A stretch of DNA of 64,000 bases from Actinoallomurus iriomotensis (GCF_030269445.1 NZ_BSTJ01000001.1:707898-771897), one strand, 5' to 3'; shown: positions 16,019 to 24,959, counted from the first letter of the stretch. Made by a program: numbers and translations. Notes: generated from the letters alone by a model not told the origin.

Positions 16019-16998
16019 GCCGGCCTCCGAAGAACGTCACGCAGCCCATCACCGACGAGCGTGACGGCGAAGACGAGAAGAACGAGCACGATCACCGGAG
16101 GCAGGAACAGCCAGGGGAAGGCCCCGGCCGACGGTGCGCCGTCCGCGATGACCGTGCCCAACGAGACGTCGGGCGGCCGGGCCCCGAAGCCGAGGTAGGA
16201 CAGGCTGGTCTCGGCGATGACGGCCGTGCTGACGTTGAGGGTCACGTCCACGATCAGCAGCGGGGCCAGGTGGGGGACGATGTGCCGGAGGATGATCGCC
16301 ACCGGCCGCACGCCGAGGAGGCGGGCGGCGAGAACGTACTCCCGGTCGCGCAGGGAGAGGGTCATTCCCCGGACGACGCGCGCGGTGACCATCCACATGA
16401 AGGCGGCCAGCAGCGGCGCGAGGACCGGCAGGCCCGCGCCGTGGAGCGCCGGAGCCAGCGTCGCGACGACGAGGAGCGGCGGCAGGACGAGGAGCAGTTC
16501 GGCGACGCCCGTCAGCCCGCGGTCGGCCCAGCCGCCGAAGTATCCGGCGACGGCACCCGTCACCGTCGCCAGCCCGGTCGCGGAGACGGCCACGAACAGG
16601 CCGGTGACCAGCGACGCGCGCAGCCCCCGCAGCGTCAGAACGTACATGTCCCGGCCGGTCTGCGTCGTCCCCAGCCAGTGACGGGCGGACGGCGGACGGC
16701 GGAACGCGGTGAGGTCCACGGCGTCCCACCTCCACGACGTGAGGTACGGCCCGGCGAACGCGAGGACCAGCAGCACACCGAGCAGACCGAGGCCCAGCCG
16801 CACCCGAACAGCGCCGACCCGTCGCCGGCCCGGCGCCCTCCGATGGGCCGGGAACCGCCGGTGCCTCCCGCTCCGGCCCGAGACGGTCCGCCCTCCCGGA
16901 ACCTCGGCCGCGTCGGCAGGCCCGCCGAGACTCCTCGGCCCGCCGGCGGTGGAGGGAGCGACCGCCACACCTTCGATTTCCCCGCCGTGCCCGGTCAC
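16015..16998 (-). CDS. Peptide ABC transporter permease, DppC type
   Basis: A 327-residue inner-membrane permease. The N-terminal helix (LGLGLLGVLLVLAFAGPYL) is followed by the DppC-type segment HWLGTTQTGRDMYVLTLRGLRASL, then a bundle of five helices. The cytoplasmic EAA-type loop is EYVLAARLLGVRPVAIILRHIVPHLAPL, and SLSYLGFGARPPDVSLG is also typical. It pairs with the DppB-type permease upstream. The frame is open to an ATG at 17043, but the GTG at 16998 has a GGAAGAGG-like site about 8 bases ahead. Either way the first 55-70 residues are basic and Pro/Gly-rich, longer than usual. Confidence 0.88.
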   Translation of the reverse strand: MTGHGGEIEGVAVAPSTAGGPRSLGGPADAAEVPGGRTVSGRSGRHRRFPAHRRAPGRRRVGAVRVRLGLGLLGVLLVLAFAGPYLTSWRWDAVDLTAFRRPPSARHWLGTTQTGRDMYVLTLRGLRASLVTGLFVAVSATGLATVTGAVAGYFGGWADRGLTGVAELLLVLPPLLVVATLAPALHGAGLPVLAPLLAAFMWMVTARVVRGMTLSLRDREYVLAARLLGVRPVAIILRHIVPHLAPLLIVDVTLNVSTAVIAETSLSYLGFGARPPDVSLGTVIADGAPSAGAFPWLFLPPVIVLVLLVFAVTLVGDGLRDVLRRPA

Positions 16999-17137
16999 CA
17001 GGCGCCCTCTTCCTCGTGGCCACCGCTTCGTCGCTCGCGGCACTGTGGGGCGAGTGCCGGCGGGCCCACGACGGACCCGGCTCCATCGCCGCGCCGGCCG
17101 TGCGCACGCTTCTCACCGGAGGATCCGGCCGGGAGTG

Positions 17138-18094
17138 TCATGGCCGGGCCCGGGGGTCCAGGGCCGGGTGGGCCAGGTCGGCGAGGAGGCCGACGAGGGC
17201 GACCGTCATCGCCGTCGCGCAGCCGCAGGCGGCGACCGCGTTCACGTCGTCGGCCGCGATCGAGTCGATCAGCCACTCGCCCAGCCCGTGCCAGGCGAAG
17301 ATCTTCTCCGTGACGGCCGTGCCGGTCAGCAGGGCGGCGAAGCCGTACGCCGCGAAGGTCGTCATCGGTGCCAGCGTCACGCGCAGGGCGTGGCGGCGTA
17401 ACACCGTGCGCCGGCGCAGGCCCCGGGCCAGCGCCGCGCGGCCCCAGTCCGAACTCAGCGCGTCGAGCATCAGTCCGCGCTGGTAGCGGGCGCACATCGC
17501 GGCCTGGCCGAGCGTGAGCACGGTGGCGGGCAGGAGCAGATGACGCAGCCGGTCGGCGGCCGCCCCCGCGGCGCCGGGGGTGTACTCGCCGGTCCACGCG
17601 AAGACCGGCACGCCGGCCCAGGCGTTCACGCCCTGGGCGGCCGTCTGGAGCAGCACCGCCAGGGCGAACGCCGGGACCGCCATCGTCACCAGCGCGCCCG
17701 CGGTGATCAGGCGGTCGAGCACGCCCCGCGGGCGGGACGCCCCCACGGCGCCCAGCAGCACTCCTCCGGCCCAGCCCACCCCGCCGCCCGCCACGACGAG
17801 ACGCAGGCTGGCCCCCGCCCGCCGGAGCAGCTCGCCGCGCACCGGCATGCCGTCGAGCGTCGCGCCGAAGTCGCCGCGCGCCACCCTCGACGCCCAGGCC
17901 GCATAGCGCCGGGCCGGCGGCACGCGATCGTCGAGCCCCAGCGACGCCAGCCGGGCCGAGACCGCCGCGCGGGGCGGTCTCGGGCTCCGGCTCTCCAGCG
18001 AGGCGCGCGGGTCGAGGGCGAGCGTGGCGGCGAAGTAGGCGAGGCTCGCCCCGGCGACGGCGATCACCATCCGGCCCAGGCAACGGCGCAGCAC
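17138..18094 (-). CDS. Peptide ABC transporter permease, DppB type
   Basis: A 318-residue permease that opens the leftward peptide-transport operon. It has an N-terminal helix, a periplasmic stretch ending in RVARGDFGATLDGMPV (the usual G-D-x-G element before the core) and five further helices. The EAA-type loop is DWGRAALARGLRRRTVLRRHALRVTLAPM, and EKIFAWHGLGEWLIDSI is the typical late motif. The GTG start at 18094 is preceded by GGGAGGT. A 139-bp gap separates it from the DppC start. With the fused ATPase and lipoprotein it forms a complete di- or oligopeptide importer. Confidence 0.88.
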   Translation of the reverse strand: MLRRCLGRMVIAVAGASLAYFAATLALDPRASLESRSPRPPRAAVSARLASLGLDDRVPPARRYAAWASRVARGDFGATLDGMPVRGELLRRAGASLRLVVAGGGVGWAGGVLLGAVGASRPRGVLDRLITAGALVTMAVPAFALAVLLQTAAQGVNAWAGVPVFAWTGEYTPGAAGAAADRLRHLLLPATVLTLGQAAMCARYQRGLMLDALSSDWGRAALARGLRRRTVLRRHALRVTLAPMTTFAAYGFAALLTGTAVTEKIFAWHGLGEWLIDSIAADDVNAVAACGCATAMTVALVGLLADLAHPALDPRARP

Positions 18095-18187
18095 GACCAG
18101 AACCTCCCGCAGCGACGGACATCGACTGCGGAAAGTTATCGCAAAGTCACGCTATGACAACAGCCGGCGACAAACCCTGTGGACGAC

Positions 18188-19222
18188 TCAGTCGAGCAGG
18201 AACGCCGCGACCTCCGCCCGCTGGGCCCGCTCCGAACCGTCGAACGCCGCCAGCCACTGCGCGCGCTTGTAGTACCGGTGCAGCACGTGTTCCCAGGTGA
18301 AGCCGATGCCGCCGTGCCCCTGGATGGCGTTCTCGCAGGCGAACACCGCGGCGGATCCGGCCAGCGCCTTGGCGGCCAGGCACGCCTGCCGGGCCATCTC
18401 GTCGTCCTCCGAGACGCACCACGCCGCCCAGTAGGCGAGCGACCGCGCCTCCTGCAACCGCACGTAGACGTTCGAGGCCTTGTGCGACACCGCCTGGTAC
18501 ACGCCGATCGGCTTGCCGAACTGCTCGCGCTCCTTGGCGTAGGCGACGAGCAGGTCCAGCGCCCGCTGCGCCACACCGACGCCCTCCAGTGCCAGCGCCG
18601 CGTAGGCGCGGTCGCGGATACGGCCCAGCAGGACGCGCGCCTCCTCGCCGGAGGCCAGAGCCCGCGCCGGCGCGGAGGAGAAGCGCACGTCCGCCACCCG
18701 CCGCGTGCCGTCGATGGTCGGATGCGGCGTCACCTCTGCGTCGGCCGCCTCTACCGCGTACAGCCCGTCGGCCGCGACGACGACGAACAGGTCGGCCACC
18801 GCACCGTCGGGCACCAGCGTCTTGACGCCGGTCAGGCGCCCGTCGGCGACCGACGTCTCGACCGGGTCCAGCAGCGCCTGTGGACGCCCCGGCTCGGCCC
18901 ACGCGAGCGTCGCCCTCAACGTGCCCGACGCGATCCGCTTGCCCGTGTCGGCGTCCAACGCGGGCGCGGCGAGAGCGACGGTCGAGAAGTACGGCGCGGG
19001 CAGCGGCCGGTGACCGGTCTCCTCGAACAGCACGGCCTGGTCGAGGAAGGTCAGGTCCTGGTCCAGCCAGCCCATCGAGGCGAGCTTCGGCCAGACGTCC
19101 TCGTCGACGCCGGTCGAGGAGTCGGCGATCTCGGCCAGGCGCGCGTCGTCGTACCGGGAGGCCAGGAACTCGCGGGCGAAGCCGCGGAGCTGCTCCTGTT
19201 CTTCGGAGAACGCGAAGTCCAT
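18188..19222 (-). CDS. Acyl-CoA dehydrogenase, short subunit
   Basis: A 344-residue acyl-CoA dehydrogenase beginning MDFAFSEEQEQLRGFAREFL. The C-terminal domain holds AYAKEREQFGKPIGVYQAVSHKAS and QGHGGIGFTWEHVLHRYYKRA, both FadE signatures. The N-terminal and middle domains are degenerate and shorter than in homotetrameric enzymes (about 380-400 residues). It lies 3 bases after the stop of a longer FadE gene, in the same operon. In mycobacterial steroid and side-chain catabolism such adjacent long/short pairs form alpha2beta2 heterotetramers (FadE26-27, FadE28-29). I infer the same here. It would oxidise an acyl-CoA to the enoyl-CoA; the substrate is unknown. Confidence 0.9.
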   Translation of the reverse strand: MDFAFSEEQEQLRGFAREFLASRYDDARLAEIADSSTGVDEDVWPKLASMGWLDQDLTFLDQAVLFEETGHRPLPAPYFSTVALAAPALDADTGKRIASGTLRATLAWAEPGRPQALLDPVETSVADGRLTGVKTLVPDGAVADLFVVVAADGLYAVEAADAEVTPHPTIDGTRRVADVRFSSAPARALASGEEARVLLGRIRDRAYAALALEGVGVAQRALDLLVAYAKEREQFGKPIGVYQAVSHKASNVYVRLQEARSLAYWAAWCVSEDDEMARQACLAAKALAGSAAVFACENAIQGHGGIGFTWEHVLHRYYKRAQWLAAFDGSERAQRAEVAAFLLD

Positions 19223-19225
19223 CGG

Positions 19226-20392
19226 TCAACGTCCCTTCGGCAGGCCGAGGACGCGCTCGGCGATGATGTTGCGGAGGATCTCCGACGTGCCTGCCTCGAT
19301 CGTGTTGCCGCGCGAGCGGAGCTGCCAGTACTGCCAGAAGCCGTTCCAGGGCGCCTCGTCGGAGACCAGGCCGGTCAGCCCGAACAGCGACTGGGCGAGC
19401 GAGGTCAGCCGCTGGTTCGCCTCGCTCCAGGCCAGCTTGACGCCCGAGCCCTCCGGCCCGGGGATGCCCGTCTCCAACAGCGTGGTCAGCGACCGGTAGT
19501 TGGTGAAGCGCAGCGACTGCATCTCGATCCACTCGCGCGCGACGGCGTCACGGATCACCGGGTCGTCGGCGGGACGGCGGCCGTCCGGACCGGGCTCCTT
19601 GACCAGCTTGATCAGCTGGTTCACCATCCGCTCCAGTTCGGCGGAGAGCGCGAAGCCGAGCGTGCCGCGCTCGTGCAGCAGCGTGGTCATCGCGACCTTC
19701 CACCCGTCACCGGGCGAACCCAGGATCGACGAGCGCGGCACCCGTACGTCGTCGAAGAAGATCTCGTTGAACTCGGGGTCGCCGGTGATCTGCACCAGCG
19801 GCCGTACGGTCACGCCCGGAGCGTGCATGTCCACGATGAGGTACGACAGACCGGCGTGCTTGGCCGCCGACGGGTCGGTACGGACGACGAGGATGCAGAA
19901 GTCGGCCTTGTGCGCGTAGGAGGACCAGACCTTCTGCCCGTTGACCACCCAGTGGTCGCCGTCGAGGACCGCGCTCGTACGGCCGGAGGCCAGGTCGGAG
20001 CCGGACCCGGGTTCGGAGAAGCCCTGGCACCAGATCTCCGACCCGTCCAGCAGCGGTCGCAGGTACCGCTTCTTCTGTTCCGGAGTGCCCCAGGCGATGA
20101 TCGTCGGCCCGGCCATGTTGAGGCCGATCACTCCCGGATGGCCGGGGGCGTTGGCCCGCGACATCTCCTCCAGGTAGATCGCCTGGTACGTCGGCGACAG
20201 CCCGCGCCCGCCGTACTCCGAGGGCCAGGTCAGCCCGACGTACCCGGCCTTGTAGAGCTCGCCGCCCCAGCGCCGCAGCGCGTCGAAGTCGCCCCGGCCC
20301 CCTTCGAGCGGCCGGCCGGCCCAGTGTTCGGAGAGCCAGGCGCGGAGCTCCGCGCGGAACGCGGCCTCCTCCGACGTGTCGTGAAAGTCCAC
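19226..20392 (-). CDS. Acyl-CoA dehydrogenase, long subunit
   Basis: A 388-residue acyl-CoA dehydrogenase. Visible family features are GLTWPSEYGGRGLSP, WCQGFSEPGSGSDLASGRT (FAD/substrate-binding loop), VVNGQKVWSSYAHKADF and the C-terminal EAGTSEILRNIIAERVLGLP. The start is the GTG at 20392 (protein begins VDFHDTSEEAAF), preceded by GGGAGG at 7-base spacing. The open frame extends to 20452 but that part is not coding-like. It partners with the short subunit immediately downstream. A TetR gene lies 13 bases upstream in the same direction, so all three genes are probably one transcript. Confidence 0.92.
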   Translation of the reverse strand: MDFHDTSEEAAFRAELRAWLSEHWAGRPLEGGRGDFDALRRWGGELYKAGYVGLTWPSEYGGRGLSPTYQAIYLEEMSRANAPGHPGVIGLNMAGPTIIAWGTPEQKKRYLRPLLDGSEIWCQGFSEPGSGSDLASGRTSAVLDGDHWVVNGQKVWSSYAHKADFCILVVRTDPSAAKHAGLSYLIVDMHAPGVTVRPLVQITGDPEFNEIFFDDVRVPRSSILGSPGDGWKVAMTTLLHERGTLGFALSAELERMVNQLIKLVKEPGPDGRRPADDPVIRDAVAREWIEMQSLRFTNYRSLTTLLETGIPGPEGSGVKLAWSEANQRLTSLAQSLFGLTGLVSDEAPWNGFWQYWQLRSRGNTIEAGTSEILRNIIAERVLGLPKGR

Positions 20393-20405
20393 TCTGGGGC
20401 CTCCC

Positions 20406-20999
20406 TCAGATACCGATCGCCCGGCAGTACAGCCGGGTGAGCTGCTCCACATCGCCGTCGTCGTGCGGCCGCCCGAGCACGAACCAGGTGTACGCGGTGC
20501 GCCCGATCATGGTGGCGAGCGCCACCGCGGCCGTACGGGGGTCGACGTCGGCCGGCACCAGACCGGCCTCCTGCCAGCCCCGGATCGCGCGCTCCTGGCG
20601 GTCGTAGAACACGCCCCAGGCCCGCAGGTACGTCTCGCGCATGGCCGGGGAGAAGGTCGCGACCTGCTCGAACACCGCCATGAGCCGGGCGTTCCTGCGG
20701 TACGCGCGCAGGTAGGCGCGGTTGGCGCGGGCGATGCGCGCCTCGGGTCCGTCGCCGTCCAGCGGCTCGGCGCGCATGACCGTGAGCAGGCCGCGCAGCA
20801 TCTCGTCGATCAGCTCGGCGAAGATCGCGTCCTTGTCGGCGAAGTGGGTGTAGAAGCTGCCGTAGGCGACGCCGGCCCGGTCGCAGATCTCGCTGATCCT
20901 GGCGTCGAGGAAGCCGCGCTCCTCGAACACCTCGCGGGCGCCGCGGAGGAGCGCGGCCCGGGTCCGCTCCGCTCGTGCCTGCCGCTTGACCTGGGTCAC
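20406..20999 (-). CDS. TetR-family regulator of the acyl-CoA dehydrogenase operon
   Basis: A 197-residue regulator. The N-terminal DNA-binding domain reads TRAALLRGAREVFEERGFLDARISEICDRAGVAYGSFYTHFADKDAIF, the canonical TetR helix-turn-helix. The C-terminal ligand domain is helical. The start is a GTG at 20999. A TATGAT -10 hexamer ends 6 bases upstream (reverse strand 21011-21006), so the transcript is probably leaderless. A perfect palindrome fills the spacer upstream of that -10 box, consistent with autorepression. As first gene of the operon it would sense an acyl-CoA or fatty acid and control the two dehydrogenases (inference). Confidence 0.9.
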   Translation of the reverse strand: MTQVKRQARAERTRAALLRGAREVFEERGFLDARISEICDRAGVAYGSFYTHFADKDAIFAELIDEMLRGLLTVMRAEPLDGDGPEARIARANRAYLRAYRRNARLMAVFEQVATFSPAMRETYLRAWGVFYDRQERAIRGWQEAGLVPADVDPRTAAVALATMIGRTAYTWFVLGRPHDDGDVEQLTRLYCRAIGI

Positions 21000-21005
21000 G
21001 CGGAC

Positions 21006-21011
21006 ATCATA
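21006..21011 (-). promoter_or_regulatory. Predicted -10 element (leaderless TetR transcript)
   Basis: On the reverse strand the hexamer reads TATGAT. Six bases separate it from the GTG start at 20999, so transcription would begin at the start codon itself. No Shine-Dalgarno sequence is present, which agrees with a leaderless mRNA. Confidence 0.5.
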
Positions 21012-21028
21012 ACCGAAACCGATTCGGT
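21012..21028. promoter_or_regulatory. Palindromic operator of the TetR regulator
   Basis: ACCGAAACCGATTCGGT is a 17-bp inverted repeat with perfect 6-base arms (ACCGAA / TTCGGT) around a 5-base centre. It sits immediately upstream of the predicted -10 box, where a bound repressor would block RNA polymerase. Confidence 0.7.
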
Positions 21029-21060
21029 AATCGCCCGAGGAAGCCCGTCACCGTTGAGGA

Positions 21061-22542
21061 TCAGACCTCCGGTACGGAGGGCTCGCCGGGGCGTGGAGTG
21101 TTCATCAGAACGGCGAGGATCACCGCGGCGACCGCGAGGATCACGGCCGCCGTCAGGAAGCCGCGGGTGAAGCCGTGCGCCAGCCCGGCCCTGAGAAGGC
21201 GGGGGTCGTGCCCGTGCGCGCGCAGGTAGCCGGAGGTCGCGCTGGTCGCGATCGTGTTGAGCAGCGCGACGCCGATCGAACCGCCGACCTGCTGGGTGGT
21301 GTTCGCGGCGGCCGAGGCGACGCCGGAGTCGCGGGCGGCCACCTCATGGGTGGCGTAGTTCATCGCCGGGGCCATGACCAGGCCCATGCCCAGGCCCACC
21401 AGAAGCTGCGCGGGCAGTACCCCGGAGGCGTACGAGGTGGTGACGTCGAGGCGAACCAGCCAGGCGAGACCCGCCGCGGCGAGGAGCAGTCCCGGCGCCA
21501 TGAGGACGCGGGGCGGCACTCGGGGCAGCAGGCGGGAGGCGACGCCGCCGGCCGAGACCAGCACGGCCGCGGTCAGCGGCAGGAAGGCCACGCCGGTGCG
21601 GACCGGCGAGTACCCCCTGACCACCTGCAGGTGGTACGTGAGCAGCAGGAGCGTGCCGAACATCGCGATCATCGCCACGGCCACGCCCAGGTACGCCCCG
21701 CCCCGCGTACGGTCCCAGACGACCCGCATCGGCAGCAGCGGGCGCGCCACCCGGCTCTCCACCACCGCGAACACCGCGAGCAGCGCGACGCCCCCGGCCA
21801 GCAGGCCGACGACGGACGCGGAGCCCCAGCCGTCGGACTCCGCCCGGCTGCACCCGTACACGACGGAGACGAGCCCGCCCACGGCGAGGACCGCGCCGGG
21901 AACGTCGAGGCGCGCCCGGCCGGAGCCGCGGTCGGCCGGCAGGACGTACCAGCCGAACGCGGACAGCACGGCGATCGGGACGTTCACGTACAGGCACCAG
22001 CGCCAGTCCAGGTACTCGGTCAGCAGTCCGCCGAGGATCAGGCCGATCGCGCCTCCGCCCGCCGCGATCGCCCCGAAGACGCCGAACGCCCTGGCCCGCT
22101 CGCCGGGCCGGGTGAAGGTCACCGCGAGCAGCGAGAGCGCCGTGGGCGCGAGCAGCGCACCGAACGCGCCCTGACAGGCCCGCGCCGCCAGCAGCACTCC
22201 GAAGCCGGGCGCCGCGCCGCCGAGGGCCGAGGCACCGGCGAAGCCGAACAGGCCGACGAGGAAGACGCGGCGGCGCCCGGCGTAGTCGGCGATCCGGCCG
22301 CCCAGCAGGAGCAGCCCGCCGAACGCCAGCGTGTAGGCGGTGATGATCCACTGCCGATCGCCGTCGGACACGCCGAGGTCGTGCTGGGCCGAGGGCAGCG
22401 CGATGTTCACGATCGTGGCGTCCAGCACGATCATCAGCTGGGCCAGGCAGATGAACACCAGCGCGACCCAGCGGCGGCGCCCGAGGTCCTCGGGTCCCTT
22501 CGTCGGGCGCGTCTCGGCGACGTCCGCAGAGCGCCGTTCCAT
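21061..22542 (-). CDS. MFS drug efflux transporter, DHA2 (EmrB/QacA) type
   Basis: A 493-residue proton antiporter with 14 predicted membrane helices. DHA2 signatures are LDATIVNIALPSAQHDLG in helix 1 and LLLLGGRIADYAGRRRVFLVGL (motif A) after helix 2. GGLLTEYLDWRWCLYVNVPI is typical motif C to helix 6. It should export hydrophobic or cationic toxic compounds. The ATG at 22542 has GGAGG six bases upstream and is chosen over an in-frame ATG at 22554. It diverges from a TetR gene, and both starts are flanked by the same 13-base motif, so that TetR is its likely repressor. Confidence 0.92.
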   Translation of the reverse strand: MERRSADVAETRPTKGPEDLGRRRWVALVFICLAQLMIVLDATIVNIALPSAQHDLGVSDGDRQWIITAYTLAFGGLLLLGGRIADYAGRRRVFLVGLFGFAGASALGGAAPGFGVLLAARACQGAFGALLAPTALSLLAVTFTRPGERARAFGVFGAIAAGGGAIGLILGGLLTEYLDWRWCLYVNVPIAVLSAFGWYVLPADRGSGRARLDVPGAVLAVGGLVSVVYGCSRAESDGWGSASVVGLLAGGVALLAVFAVVESRVARPLLPMRVVWDRTRGGAYLGVAVAMIAMFGTLLLLTYHLQVVRGYSPVRTGVAFLPLTAAVLVSAGGVASRLLPRVPPRVLMAPGLLLAAAGLAWLVRLDVTTSYASGVLPAQLLVGLGMGLVMAPAMNYATHEVAARDSGVASAAANTTQQVGGSIGVALLNTIATSATSGYLRAHGHDPRLLRAGLAHGFTRGFLTAAVILAVAAVILAVLMNTPRPGEPSVPEV

Positions 22543-22560
22543 GACAGCCTCCAAAAAACC

Positions 22561-22573
22561 GGATGTTCGTTCT
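22561..22573. promoter_or_regulatory. TetR operator half-site, MFS side
   Basis: GGATGTTCGTTCT lies 18 bases upstream of the transporter start. It matches the motif at 22618-22630 in 11 of 13 positions, in the same orientation. Repetition near both starts of a divergent pump/TetR pair suggests operator function. Confidence 0.5.
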
Positions 22574-22612
22574 CTTTTATGGCGACCGTCGCATCACGGT
22601 GGCGGCTTGTCA

Positions 22613-22630
22613 AGAACGGACGTTCGTTTT
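22613..22630. promoter_or_regulatory. TetR operator, regulator side (also LexA-box-like)
   Basis: AGAACGGACGTTCGTTTT includes the palindrome GAACG-GA-CGTTC and the 13-mer GGACGTTCGTTTT. It is 12 bases upstream of the TetR start. It also resembles the actinobacterial LexA consensus CGAAC-N4-GTTCG, with one mismatch at the first base. I favour the TetR reading because a related copy occurs at 22561. Confidence 0.5.
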
Positions 22631-22642
22631 AAATTTGGCCCC

Positions 22643-23236
22643 ATGCCTCGAGTCAGTGACGAGCACCTCGAACGCCGGCGGCAGCAGATCCTCGACGCCG
22701 CCCGGCACTGCTTCATCCGCAAGGGCTTCCACCTGACGTCCATGCAGGACGTCTTCGCCGAGTCGGGGTTGTCGGCCGGGGCCGTCTACCGCTACTTCAA
22801 GAGCAAGAACGAGATCATCCATGCGATCGCCACCGAGCGGCAGGGCAGCGCGGTCCAGCTCCTCGAGACGATCGTCAAGGAGGATCCGCTGCCGCCGTTC
22901 GAGGAGATCATCGAGCGGTTCCTGACTTTGGTGCAGTCGATGCTCGACGACGACGGCGCCCTCCGGGTGGCGCCGCAGGTCTGGGCCGAGGCCCTGCACG
23001 ATCCGACGTACCGCGAGATCGTCTCCGTGCTGTTCGCCGGCGTACGGTCCTCGTGGACGTCGCTGGCCGTCCGCATGCGCGACGCCGGGCGGCTGCCCGA
23101 AGACGCCGATCCCGAGGCCATGGGCGCGACGCTGATGTGCCTGATGCCGGGATTCGTCATGCAACGCCTGCTGGTGGGCGATGTCGACGCGGCGGCCGTG
23201 ACCGCGGGCATTCGGGCCCTGACGGGCGCGCGCTGA
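22643..23236 (+). CDS. TetR-family regulator of the MFS pump
   Basis: A 197-residue regulator with an N-terminal helix-turn-helix (RRQQILDAARHCFIRKGFHLTSMQDVFAESGLSAGAVYRYFKSKNEII). The C-terminal domain is a TetR ligand domain with YREIVSVLFAGVRSSW and a late GATLMCLMPGFVMQRLL. The ATG at 22643 begins just after the operator-like element. It diverges from the DHA2 transporter gene 100 bases away and probably represses both until a toxic ligand binds. Its stop is only 2 bases from the convergent dapF stop. Confidence 0.9.
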   Translation: MPRVSDEHLERRRQQILDAARHCFIRKGFHLTSMQDVFAESGLSAGAVYRYFKSKNEIIHAIATERQGSAVQLLETIVKEDPLPPFEEIIERFLTLVQSMLDDDGALRVAPQVWAEALHDPTYREIVSVLFAGVRSSWTSLAVRMRDAGRLPEDADPEAMGATLMCLMPGFVMQRLLVGDVDAAAVTAGIRALTGAR

Positions 23237-23238
23237 GC

Positions 23239-24033
23239 CTAGAGGCGCAGGTCGCCCTCGGCGACCAGGACGGCCGGACCGCGCAGGAAACTCGTCTCCC
23301 CGTCCAGCGTCACCGTGAGCACGCCGCCGAGGACCGCGACCTCCCAGGTGCCCTCGGTACGGCCCTCCGCGTGCGCGGCGGCGACCGCCGTCGCGACCGC
23401 TCCCGTGCCGCACGACCGGGTCTCCCCCGAGCCTCGCTCGTGCACGCGCATCTCCACCCGGCCCTCACCCGCCGGGCGGAACAGCTCCACGTTGACGCCC
23501 TCGGGGAAGAAGCCGGCGTCCACCCCGGGCGCGCGAGACAGGTCGAGGCCGGACACCGGCTCGGTGATCGCGCAGGCCAGGTGGGGGTTGCCCATCGAGA
23601 CGCCCAGGCCCTCGTACACGCGCCCGGACACGGTCGCCCGGCTGTTTCCGAGGATCTTCGGCGCGCCCATGTCGACCGAGACATCGCCGGACGCGCCCAG
23701 GCTCGCCGCGCGTACGCCGCCGCGCGTGGCGATCGGCAGGTCGCCCGGGGCGGCCAGGCCCGCGTCGACCAGGTAACGGGCGAACACGCGCACGCCGTTG
23801 CCGCACATCTCCGCGATGCCGCCGTCGGCGTTGCGGTAGTCCATGAACCACTCGGGATCACCGTCGCGGCCGAGCGCCTTGGAGCGGACGACCCGCAGCA
23901 CCCCGTCGGCGCCGATCCCCGACCGCCGGTCGCAGATCGCGGCGACCAGTTCCGGCGTCAGGTCGAGCGCGCCGTCGGGGTCGGGCAGGATCACGAAGTC
24001 GTTCTCGGTGCCGTGCCCCTTCACGAATCGCAT
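23239..24033 (-). CDS. dapF: Diaminopimelate epimerase
   Basis: A 264-residue enzyme that interconverts LL- and meso-diaminopimelate for lysine and peptidoglycan synthesis. The two catalytic cysteines are visible: Cys77 in [15 protein letters not shown] and the second in [17 protein letters not shown] (near residue 210). The N-terminus [16 protein letters not shown] is characteristic. Its start overlaps the 3' end of miaA by 13 bases, and the miaA-dapF pair is a standard actinobacterial arrangement. Confidence 0.97.
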   Translation of the reverse strand: MRFVKGHGTENDFVILPDPDGALDLTPELVAAICDRRSGIGADGVLRVVRSKALGRDGDPEWFMDYRNADGGIAEMCGNGVRVFARYLVDAGLAAPGDLPIATRGGVRAASLGASGDVSVDMGAPKILGNSRATVSGRVYEGLGVSMGNPHLACAITEPVSGLDLSRAPGVDAGFFPEGVNVELFRPAGEGRVEMRVHERGSGETRSCGTGAVATAVAAAHAEGRTEGTWEVAVLGGVLTVTLDGETSFLRGPAVLVAEGDLRL

Positions 24034-24959
24034 GCACCGATCGTATCCAGCGCGGACTCGACCGGCGTGTCGTACCCGATCCAGCGCACGCGCGGATCAC
24101 GGCGGAACCAGGACTCCTGCCGGCGCGCGAACCGCCTCGTCGCGCGCACGGTCTCCTCCCGCGCCCGCTCCTCGCTCCACTCCCCCGCCAGGAACCGCAG
24201 CACCTGCGCGTAGCCGAGCGCGCGACTCGCGGTTAGCCCGTCCCGCAGCCCGTACGGCTCGAGGCGCCGGACCTCCTCCACGAACCCCGCCGACCACATC
24301 CGCTCCACTCGCACCGCGATGCGTTCGTCCAGCTCGGGGCGTGGCACGACCAGCCCGAGCTGGGTGGCGTACTCCTTGGCCTCGTCGTAGGACGGCATCG
24401 AGGCGCTGAACGGCCGCCCGGTCATCTCGATCACCTCCAGCGCCCGCACGACGCGCCGCCCGTTACTGGGCAGGATCGACGCGGCCGCCGCCGGATCACG
24501 CTCGGCGAGCCGCGCGTGCATCGCCGCCGGCCCCACCTCCGCGAGCGACGCCTCCAGCCGTGCCCGCAACTCCGGATCGGTGCCGGGAAAGTCCAGGTCG
24601 TCGATGACCGCGCGGATGTAGAGCCCCGACCCGCCGACCAGCAGCGGCACGCGGCCGCGGCCGTGGATCTCCACGATCGCCCGCCGCGCCATGCGCTGGT
24701 AGTCCGCGACGCTCGCGGTCTCGGTGACGTCCCAGACGTCGAGCAGATGGTGCGGGACGCCCCGCCGCTCCTGTTCGGTGAGCTTCGCCGTGCCGATGTC
24801 CATGCCGCGGTAGAGCTGCATCGAGTCGGCGTTGACGATCTCACCCCCGAGCCGCAGGGCGAGCTCCACCGCCAGATCGGACTTGCCCGCGGCAGTGGGC
24901 CCGACGACGGCGACGATGTTCGTCCCCGCGAGGTCGTCGTGCCTGATCGTTCGCGTCAC
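24021..24959 (-). CDS. miaA: tRNA dimethylallyltransferase
   Basis: A 312-residue enzyme that adds a dimethylallyl group to N6 of A37 in tRNAs reading UNN codons. The P-loop GPTAAGKS is at residues 20-27. Other signatures are [18 protein letters not shown], the [10 protein letters not shown] stretch and the C-terminal [14 protein letters not shown]. The start is a GTG at 24959; an overlapping ATG would stop at once. It functions with MiaB, encoded just to the right. It runs into dapF with a 13-base overlap. Confidence 0.97.
   Translation of the reverse strand: MTRTIRHDDLAGTNIVAVVGPTAAGKSDLAVELALRLGGEIVNADSMQLYRGMDIGTAKLTEQERRGVPHHLLDVWDVTETASVADYQRMARRAIVEIHGRGRVPLLVGGSGLYIRAVIDDLDFPGTDPELRARLEASLAEVGPAAMHARLAERDPAAAASILPSNGRRVVRALEVIEMTGRPFSASMPSYDEAKEYATQLGLVVPRPELDERIAVRVERMWSAGFVEEVRRLEPYGLRDGLTASRALGYAQVLRFLAGEWSEERAREETVRATRRFARRQESWFRRDPRVRWIGYDTPVESALDTIGACDS

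Noticed and set aside
18179-20440. 753-codon plus-strand frame across both acyl-CoA dehydrogenase genes
   Set aside because: Antisense shadow; composition is Arg/Gly/Val-rich with no motif, while the minus strand has complete FadE signatures.
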